Below, piece by piece: positions 1-3,988 of a stretch of DNA of 5,476 nt; the first letter of the stretch is position 1, and each line of letters opens with the position of its first letter. Both the position numbers and the translations under genes were made by a program. The notes beneath the pieces are model-generated. The model was not told the DNA's origin, searched no databases, and saw only the letters and a program-made list of their open reading frames with translations. Source of the stretch: an uncultured Thiotrichaceae bacterium (GTDB lineage Bacteria > Pseudomonadota > Gammaproteobacteria > Thiotrichales > Thiotrichaceae); contig CACVAV010000219.1 in the NCBI GenBank assembly GCA_902727945.1, positions 1 to 5,476 on the forward strand, written 5' to 3'.

Positions 1-113
1 AGGGTGATTGTAGTGATCGATTTTTAACCAATGGCGATATTGATGCGATGCGTACTGCCGCTAACAAAGCATTCGGTGTGCATATTCCATTGATTGAGCC
101 GTGTGAACACTAG
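1..113 (+). CDS. C-terminal fragment of an unrecognised protein (5' end outside window)
   Basis: A frame open from the left edge (first full codon at position 3) ends at a TAG at 111-113 and encodes the last 36 residues of a protein. The tail contains GDCSDRFLTNGDID and later AFGVHIPLIEPCEH. It has no membrane segment and two cysteines. I do not recognise the family from this tail and assign no function. The codon pattern looks natural, and the end lies only 20 bases from the stop codon of the convergent minus-strand gene, which supports a real gene end. No hairpin followed by a T-run is visible in that 20-base gap, so transcription may read into the opposing gene or stop in a factor-dependent way. 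Confidence 0.6.
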   Translation, partial: GDCSDRFLTNGDIDAMRTAANKAFGVHIPLIEPCEH

Positions 114-133
114 GCTCCGGTTGTTAGAACAGC

Positions 134-433
134 TTACGCTAGTTTTTCGTTAACACTATCAATTTTATCCTGCATTGATTGCTCACGGTCGGTGCGGGTA
201 CCGAGCTTCATGTGGCTGGTGATACGCACAGCTCCCATATCATGCAGGTCAGTATGGCAGCGCTTTACCGCAGCCATGACTTCATCCCATTCACCTTCCA
301 CATTGGTGCCAAAAGTGTGCAGATTGTGGTTGAGTCCGGCTTCCTGAAAAATCTTCTGGCAGTGGGCGACATAAGGTGAGACAGAAACGCCAAGCCCGCC
401 GGGGGAGACCATAATATCCATAATAACGTGCAT
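134..433 (-). CDS. MTH1187 family thiamine-binding protein (DUF77 / UPF0045)
   Basis: A small soluble protein of 99 residues, the usual length for the Thiamine_BP family (MTH1187/YkoF-like, ferredoxin-like fold). Family hallmarks seen are an N-terminal beta strand (MHVIMDIMV), a serine/glycine turn with SVSPYVAHCQKIF (residues 17-29), FGTNVEGEWDEVMAAVKRCH (41-60) and KLGTRTDREQSMQDK (76-90). Members are known to form oligomers and some bind thiamine or hydroxymethylpyrimidine; the physiological role is not settled, and thiamine binding here is inferred from family. An ATG four codons upstream (445) exists, but the start at 433 fits better: a GAGG Shine-Dalgarno lies 6 bases before it and homologues begin at this strand. 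It follows the DUF4389 gene by 35 bases on the same strand, so the two are probably cotranscribed. No thiamine biosynthesis genes and no recognisable TPP riboswitch lie nearby. Confidence 0.9.
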   Translation of the reverse strand: MHVIMDIMVSPGGLGVSVSPYVAHCQKIFQEAGLNHNLHTFGTNVEGEWDEVMAAVKRCHTDLHDMGAVRITSHMKLGTRTDREQSMQDKIDSVNEKLA

Positions 434-468
434 AGCTTGCCTCATTGTTGGTGGTAGTTTGACCAGGT

Positions 469-777
469 TTAACGGCTGGTTTTTTCAACTTTCTTCCAGT
501 CACTTAAGGGAAAAGGTTTATCTTCGGTATTATAAGTGAGGAAACGCAGGGTATCATAGACATAAAGTGATAACTCACTGCTGAATTGGCGCAAACGCTC
601 ATTAATAGTGCCGGTCAGCAGGTTCAGAATCACTTGTATTATGATAATAATCGTCAGAATGATTTCTGCAATACTGTAGGCGATCGCAAATAACACCATG
701 TAAAAAATGCGCAGCCATTTTGAAGGCTGGCGTAGCTGTTGCATTGTTTCCTTTGAGGGTGACATCTTTTCCATCAT
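469..777 (-). CDS. DUF4389 domain-containing small membrane protein
   Basis: A 102-residue protein with a polar N-terminus (about 1-20), a very hydrophobic stretch at about 22-55 including an isoleucine run, and a conserved C-terminal tail. The tail reads GTINERLRQFSSELS, then YDTLRFLTYNTEDKPFPLSDW (residues 56-94 overall). The RFLTYNTE.KPFPLSDW signature is typical of DUF4389 (PF14333), a proteobacterial family of unknown function. The hydrophobic stretch could be one long helix or a tight hairpin in the inner membrane. An AGGA at 782-785 sits 4 bases before the ATG at 777 and 7 before the ATG at 774, so the start may be either; a third ATG at 765 is less likely. It is the first gene of a minus-strand pair with the thiamine-binding protein gene and is divergent from yecE. 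Confidence 0.85.
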   Translation of the reverse strand: MMEKMSPSKETMQQLRQPSKWLRIFYMVLFAIAYSIAEIILTIIIIIQVILNLLTGTINERLRQFSSELSLYVYDTLRFLTYNTEDKPFPLSDWKKVEKTSR

Positions 778-840
778 AAATTCCTGTTGTGATTGATTAC
801 CCCTACTGTGAAAGTCGCAAACTTCATGATTGGGGTGTAG

Positions 841-868
841 TTGCTACATGGCTATTATCAAATATAAG
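841..868 (+). promoter_or_regulatory. Candidate sigma70 promoter for yecE
   Basis: TTGCTA at 841-846 and TATAAG at 863-868 are separated by 16 bases. This is the best-looking pair in the 164-base divergent gap between the DUF4389 gene and yecE. It would give a leader of about 65 bases. The call rests only on similarity to consensus. Confidence 0.3.
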
Positions 869-941
869 GGGGCGTGGGTGCCCTTTCAAGTAGCTTGCTC
901 CCGGCTTTGTGGTTGATGCACCTTCAGGTTAAAGTAGTGGT

Positions 942-1805
942 ATGGAATCACAACCTTATTACATCGGTGCACCATTATGGGCACTCAAAGAATGGAAAGG
1001 CCAGTTCTTTACCAAAACGGCCAAACCCGCAGAATTTCTGCAGCAATACGCGCAGTTCTTTAATGCGGTGGAAGGGAATACGACATTTTATTCTGTGCCC
1101 TCGGAAAAAATGGTAGCGCGTTGGCTGGAATCAACACCGGACACTTTTCGTTTCAGTTTTAAATTTCCCCGCACCATCAGCCATTATCAAAAGCTACAGC
1201 ACTGTGATGCTGAGGTAACTGAGTTTCTGAAGCGTTTAGCGCCTCTGGGTGAGCGGCTGAATAACTTTATGATCCAGCTGCCTGGTTCATTCTCCCCAGC
1301 CATGCTGGGCGTGCTGGAGCAGTTTTTGAGGAAGTTGCCGAAAGAGTATGGCTATTCCGTTGAAGTACGCCATGCTGATTTTTTCACACAGCCCAGTGTA
1401 CGTGAGCAGTATAATACGCTGCTTCGTGAACTGGGGGCAGATAGGGTTATTTTTGAAAGCCGTCCGGTACATGCTGCACCGGCATTGGATCAGCCAACAC
1501 GGGAGGCACATGAGCGCAAGCCACGCTTGCCGGTACAATTAGATACTACTGCCGGTGCACCGATATTGCGCTACATCGGTCATCCGGTGGCGGAAGAAAA
1601 CGCAAAGTGGCTGGAACCCTGGGCGGCACAAACGGTACGCTGGATTGAAGCAGGTTTAACACCCCGGATTTTTTTACATACACCCGATAATCAACAGGTT
1701 CCTGCGCTGGCGAGGACATTTAATACCTATGTTCAGGCGCGATTAGGCGGTGTTGCAGACCTGCCGTCTTTCCCTTGTGAGTCAAAAAGTGGTTTATTGT
1801 TATAA
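942..1805 (+). CDS. yecE: DUF72 family protein, YecE-like
   Basis: A 287-residue protein, close to the length of E. coli YecE (about 272), matching the DUF72 (PF01904) TIM-barrel family along its whole length. Visible motifs are YIGAPLWALKEWKG near the N-terminus (7-20), EGNTTFYSVPS (44-54), FSFKFPRTISH (71-81), the EVRH motif at 141-144, SRPVHA (173-178), RYIGHP (210-215) and FLHTPDN (244-250). The same landmarks occur in YecE in the same order. The family's biochemical role is unknown; the fold and conserved acidic and histidine residues suggest a hydrolase or isomerase-like activity, but that is inference. The protein is cytoplasmic, with no signal peptide or membrane segment. The ATG at 942 is the only plausible start, since an in-frame TAA lies at 930-932. 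The Shine-Dalgarno is weak (AGG at 926-928, rather distant). It ends 87 bases before rpmB, and no intrinsic terminator is seen between them, so some read-through into rpmB is possible. Confidence 0.92.
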   Translation: MESQPYYIGAPLWALKEWKGQFFTKTAKPAEFLQQYAQFFNAVEGNTTFYSVPSEKMVARWLESTPDTFRFSFKFPRTISHYQKLQHCDAEVTEFLKRLAPLGERLNNFMIQLPGSFSPAMLGVLEQFLRKLPKEYGYSVEVRHADFFTQPSVREQYNTLLRELGADRVIFESRPVHAAPALDQPTREAHERKPRLPVQLDTTAGAPILRYIGHPVAEENAKWLEPWAAQTVRWIEAGLTPRIFLHTPDNQQVPALARTFNTYVQARLGGVADLPSFPCESKSGLLL

Positions 1806-1821
1806 AATAGTGTATTAAGTA

Positions 1822-1850
1822 TTGCCTGTAGGGTGCTGATTTGCTAGTCT
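1822..1850 (+). promoter_or_regulatory. Probable sigma70 promoter of rpmB-rpmG
   Basis: TTGCCT at 1822-1827 and TAGTCT at 1845-1850 have 17-base spacing, and the TGC just before the -10 makes an extended -10 element. The bases that follow (TACGCGCC) form a GC-rich discriminator. Such discriminators are common at ribosomal promoters under stringent (ppGpp) control in gammaproteobacteria, so growth-rate regulation is inferred. The site lies about 43 bases before the rpmB start, inside the yecE-rpmB gap. Confidence 0.5.
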
Positions 1851-1892
1851 TACGCGCCTTTGTATTTTGAATCGCAGTTTTGGAGAGTTCCG

Positions 1893-2129
1893 ATGGCTCG
1901 TGTATGCCAGGTAACAGGTAAGCGCCCGATGACAGGTAACAATGTATCGCATGCGCACAATAAAACAAGACGCCGTTTTCTGCCTAATCTACATTCTCAC
2001 CGTTTTTGGGTTGAGAGCGAAGAGCGCTTCGTGAAACTGCGTGTTTCTGCGAATGGCATGCGTACTATCGACAAGAAAGGTATTGATACCGTACTTGCTG
2101 ATATACGTGCGCGTGGCGAAAAAGTATAA
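1893..2129 (+). CDS. rpmB: 50S ribosomal protein L28
   Basis: A 78-residue basic protein, the same length as E. coli L28 and very similar throughout: MARVCQVTGKRPMTGNN at the start, RRRFLPNLHSHRFWVESE in the middle (27-44) and IDKKGIDTVLADIRARGEKV at the end. L28 is a component of the large ribosomal subunit. The protein carries a single cysteine (Cys5) and therefore is not the zinc-ribbon (paired CxxC) form. The start at 1893 is set by homology and by GGAG (1882-1885) 7 bases upstream; an in-frame ATG at 1860 would add 11 residues not found in the family and would fall within a few bases of the predicted transcription start. rpmG follows after 16 bases, the classic rpmB-rpmG arrangement. Confidence 0.98.
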   Translation: MARVCQVTGKRPMTGNNVSHAHNKTRRRFLPNLHSHRFWVESEERFVKLRVSANGMRTIDKKGIDTVLADIRARGEKV

Positions 2130-2145
2130 ACCGGAGTAGAGAATA

Positions 2146-2316
2146 ATGGCTAAGAAAGGCGGACGTGAAAAAATTAAGCTGGTTTCTACTGCTGAAACGG
2201 GTTTTTATTACACTACCACTAAGAACAAACGTACAACTCCTGATAAGTTGGAGTTCAAAAAGTTTGATCCGGTAGTACGTAAGCATGTGGTCTTCAAGGA
2301 AGCGAAGATTAAATAA
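2146..2316 (+). CDS. rpmG: 50S ribosomal protein L33 (cysteine-free form)
   Basis: A 56-residue lysine-rich protein starting MAKKGGREKIKLVSTAETGF and ending RKHVVFKEAKIK. It matches E. coli L33 (55 residues) almost end to end, including YTTTKNKRT and KLEFKKFDPVVR, with one extra residue near the N-terminus. L33 belongs to the large ribosomal subunit near the tRNA exit site. It contains no cysteine, so it is the C-minus (non-zinc) form, as expected in most gammaproteobacteria. A GGAG (2133-2136) lies 9 bases before the ATG. It is the second gene of the rpmB-rpmG pair and is followed 35 bases later by a strong intrinsic terminator. Confidence 0.98.
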   Translation: MAKKGGREKIKLVSTAETGFYYTTTKNKRTTPDKLEFKKFDPVVRKHVVFKEAKIK

Positions 2317-2323
2317 GCTTTCT

Positions 2324-2348
2324 GATTAACAGATATTATCTGTTAATC
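2324..2348. repeat. Perfect 11-bp inverted repeat between rpmG and its terminator
   Basis: GATTAACAGAT (2324-2334), a 3-base spacer ATT, then ATCTGTTAATC (2338-2348). The arms match perfectly, are AT-rich, and start 8 bases after the rpmG stop codon. No T-run follows directly, so it is not a terminator on its own. It could fold as a first 3' hairpin that protects the rpmBG mRNA, or as DNA it could be a dyad operator; the sequence does not decide between these. Confidence 0.8.
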
Positions 2349-2351
2349 ACT

Positions 2352-2378
2352 AAAAGCCCGCATTCGTGCGGGCTTTTT
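2352..2378 (+). terminator. Rho-independent terminator of rpmB-rpmG
   Basis: Stem AAAAGCCCGCA (2352-2362), loop TTCG (2363-2366), stem TGCGGGCTTTT (2367-2377) and a T-run ending at 2378. The 11-bp stem has a solid GC core, a UUCG tetraloop and a U tract. Because the A-run on the left mirrors the T-run, it is symmetrical enough to work in either direction, though no minus-strand gene ends here. Confidence 0.95.
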
Positions 2379-2461
2379 GCGTGGTACATCTAATTGCAGA
2401 TGATGTATTTGTGTACTTAACGCTGACATGGTGTATGGTGGCGATTGCACAGTGGGGTGTT

Positions 2462-2504
2462 GTTCAAAACCTCTGTTGAACGCATGTGAAAAGTTATCAC
2501 ATGC
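2462..2504. repeat. Two abutting perfect inverted repeats in the leader of the SRPBCC gene
   Basis: The first repeat is GTTCAA (2462-2467) and TTGAAC (2476-2481) with an 8-base spacer. The second begins at the very next base: GCATGTGA (2482-2489) and TCACATGC (2497-2504) with a 7-base spacer. The pair ends 29 bases before the ATG at 2534. The second contains TGTGA...TCACA, the half-sites recognised by CRP, but with 7 rather than the 6 central bases of a CRP site. They may be tandem operators or two small hairpins in the 5' leader; there is no GC-rich core with a T-run, so they are not intrinsic terminators. Confidence 0.7.
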
Positions 2505-2533
2505 TGCTTATTACCAATCTCTCGGGAATTCGT

Positions 2534-3040
2534 ATGGAAAGTATATTGTCGTGGGTTCTTATTGGTGCCGGTTTTATTCTGGTGCTACTCCCCTTCCTGC
2601 TGGGGCTGATGATCCCTTCACATCAGCAGGCTACCAGAGTTGAATTAATCAGAGCTCCACTGGATACCGTGTGGGAAGCTATCAGTGAGTTGTCGCGCCA
2701 AACGGAATGGCGGACTGATCTGAAGAGTGTCCAGCTAAAAGATGATGATGACGGCATGCGTTGGATTGAAATCCCTGCGCGTGGCGGAAAAGTTACGTTA
2801 CGCAAGGTGAAAGAAGTTGAGAAAAAGGAATTGTTGTTGCAAATGGAGCGAGGCTCTACTGTGCAGGGAACAAGACTGGCCATCCTTAGCGCTGTACCGG
2901 GCGGGACACGCATCACCTTTACAGAGACATCAGAATTAAAAAATCCGGTTAAACGTTTATTTGCGCAACTGGGGGGTAAATTAGATCGTCGTTTGAATCA
3001 ATACATCGCTCAGCTTAAACAGGCGCATAGCAACGATTAG
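2534..3040 (+). CDS. Membrane-anchored SRPBCC (START/polyketide cyclase-like) family protein
   Basis: A 168-residue protein with one N-terminal membrane helix (about residues 6-27, LSWVLIGAGFILVLLPFLLG). It is followed by an SRPBCC-type lipid/ligand-binding domain (about 34-163) that begins with the usual strand-helix RVELIRAPLDTVWEAI and the downstream TEWR. It continues through beta strands (GMRWIEIP, KVTLRKVKEV, ELLLQM, GTRITFTETSEL) to a long C-terminal helix (PVKRLFAQLGGKLDRRLNQYI). The SRPBCC fold makes a hydrophobic cavity; the ligand here is unknown. The ATG at 2534 was chosen because GGGA (2524-2527) lies 6 bases upstream and the membrane helix then starts properly. Earlier in-frame ATGs at 2486 and 2501 have no Shine-Dalgarno and fall inside the inverted repeats. 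The gene sits alone between the rpmBG terminator and the convergent folK, 20 bases away. Confidence 0.85.
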   Translation: MESILSWVLIGAGFILVLLPFLLGLMIPSHQQATRVELIRAPLDTVWEAISELSRQTEWRTDLKSVQLKDDDDGMRWIEIPARGGKVTLRKVKEVEKKELLLQMERGSTVQGTRLAILSAVPGGTRITFTETSELKNPVKRLFAQLGGKLDRRLNQYIAQLKQAHSND

Positions 3041-3060
3041 GTCAGCGCTGCAAGATACGT

Positions 3061-3552
3061 TTATGATTCACAGTTAAGTGTCACCGGAACCAGGTTTGTT
3101 TCGTCGAAATCAGCTGTGTGAGCCAGTTGGTGGAAATTTTTATTCAGCACCGGATGTGTTTGTTCGGGGGCGATTTCCGCCAGTGGCAGCAGCACGAATG
3201 AATACTTCAGAATATCGCTGTGGGGCAGGTTTTCTTCCGGCCCCATGATCACTCTGCCATACAGCAATAAGTCAATATCCAGGGTGCGGGAAGAAAATTT
3301 ATCCCCGCTGCGTACGCGCCCGTGCAACGCTTCCAGATGACGCAAATAATCGCGCAATTCAGCAATACTCATGTCTGTTTCAAAGCCCACTACTGAATTC
3401 AGAAACGCAGCACCTTCAAAGCCTTCTGCAGGTGTTTGGTAAACATCAGAGCTGATTACCCGTTTAAAACGTGCCCTCAGGTAGCGTGTGCAGGAACAGA
3501 TATTGGCCTCGGCACGAATATTACTCCCCAAGCTGACATACACCTGCGCCAT
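3061..3552 (-). CDS. folK: 2-amino-4-hydroxy-6-hydroxymethyldihydropteridine diphosphokinase (HPPK)
   Basis: A 163-residue cytoplasmic enzyme of folate synthesis that transfers pyrophosphate from ATP to 6-hydroxymethyl-7,8-dihydropterin. Visible family features are VYVSLGSNI at the N-terminus (4-12), VYQTPAEGF (37-45), AFLNSVVGFETD (49-60), GRVRSG (78-83), SRTLDIDLLLYG (88-99) with the Mg-binding aspartates D92 and D94, PHSDILKYSFVLLPLAEIAPE (110-130) with H111 and F119, and a typical short C-terminal helix region. Length matches E. coli FolK (about 159). The start at 3552 has GGGGAG upstream with GGAG 5 bases away, and homologues begin here. The ATG shares its A with the folB stop codon (TAATG), suggesting coupled translation. 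The gene converges on the SRPBCC gene across 20 bases without an evident terminator. The 3' partner folP is not in the window. Confidence 0.96.
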   Translation of the reverse strand: MAQVYVSLGSNIRAEANICSCTRYLRARFKRVISSDVYQTPAEGFEGAAFLNSVVGFETDMSIAELRDYLRHLEALHGRVRSGDKFSSRTLDIDLLLYGRVIMGPEENLPHSDILKYSFVLLPLAEIAPEQTHPVLNKNFHQLAHTADFDETNLVPVTLNCES

Positions 3553-3905
3553 TAACGCTCCCCGCGTTCGATCCTGACACCTACTTCGCTGGAACTTTTG
3601 ACTGCGCCCGGCTTGCCCAGTGTCAGGCGTAACCAAGACACTTTCATGTCACGCATTAACATCGCAGCAATTTCCTCAGCCAGGCGTTCTACTAAATCGA
3701 AGTGCTGTGACTGCACCAGTTCAGTGACTTTCTGTGCTGTTTCCTTGTAGTTCAGCGCATCTGCAATGTCATCACTGGCTGCCGGAACGGTGTTGTCCCA
3801 GGCCATTTCCAGGTCAATACGAATTTTCTGTTTAATCGCTTTTTCCCAGGCATAGATGCCAATGTTTGCATCAATTTTCAGGTCGCGGATATAAACGATG
3901 TCCAT
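3552..3905 (-). CDS. folB: Dihydroneopterin aldolase
   Basis: A 117-residue enzyme that cleaves 7,8-dihydroneopterin to 6-hydroxymethyl-7,8-dihydropterin and glycolaldehyde, the step directly before FolK. E. coli FolB is about 122 residues. Landmarks are DIVYIRDLKIDANIGIYAWE (2-21) with the substrate-binding glutamate E21, LNYKE (51-55) with Tyr53, DLVERLAEEIA (70-80) with E73, and TLGKPGAVKSSSEVGVRIER (95-114) with the catalytic lysine K98. The start at 3905 is chosen because homologues begin at this strand and an AGG lies 6 bases upstream; the frame stays open further back, but those residues look like leader translation. It overlaps folK by one base and begins 83 bases after the histidine kinase stop, so it may be read from its own promoter or from the kinase transcript. 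Confidence 0.96.
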   Translation of the reverse strand: MDIVYIRDLKIDANIGIYAWEKAIKQKIRIDLEMAWDNTVPAASDDIADALNYKETAQKVTELVQSQHFDLVERLAEEIAAMLMRDMKVSWLRLTLGKPGAVKSSSEVGVRIERGER

Positions 3906-3935
3906 AAATAGCCTATTTTTGTGTCGGAGTATTAA

Positions 3936-3964
3936 AGTATAGCCTGCCGGTTCTGTGCGGTAGA
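3936..3964 (-). promoter_or_regulatory. Weak candidate promoter for folB-folK
   Basis: On the minus strand a good -10 (TATACT, 3936-3941) has a poor -35 (TCTACC, 3959-3964) at 17-base spacing, inside the 83-base gap between the kinase gene and folB. An overlapping TTTAAT could also act as a -10. This hints that folBK can be transcribed separately from the kinase. Confidence 0.3.
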
Positions 3965-3988
3965 TTAGCAGCACTATGTTCAGTGGAA

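Noticed and set aside
134..468. TPP riboswitch near the thiamine-binding protein gene
   Set aside because: No thi-box-like conserved segments are visible upstream of either minus-strand gene.
795..840. Possible operator from ACCCC and GGGGT copies in the divergent gap, and a promoter for the DUF4389 gene (TTGCGA ... TAATCA)
   Set aside because: The repeat arms are too short and the promoter spacing (15 bases) is poor.
1720..1968. Minus-strand open frame across the yecE end and the rpmB start
   Set aside because: It is antisense to two well-supported genes, with no homology pattern or start signal.
2387..2402. Short inverted repeat CATCT-N6-AGATG after the rpmBG terminator
   Set aside because: Arms of only 5 bp are expected by chance, and there is no T-run or nearby promoter element to support it.
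2485..2501. CRP/FNR binding site (TGTGA...TCACA)
   Set aside because: The half-sites match CRP but the spacer is 7 bases, not 6, which shifts the helical phasing; reported only as an inverted repeat.
2428..2643. A 71-codon plus-strand frame overlapping the SRPBCC gene start
   Set aside because: It lacks a Shine-Dalgarno and family resemblance, and overlaps the SRPBCC gene in another frame.
3553..3636. N-terminal extension of folK of 28 residues inside folB
   Set aside because: Homologues start at the AQVYVSLGSN strand, and the strong Shine-Dalgarno supports the ATG at 3552.
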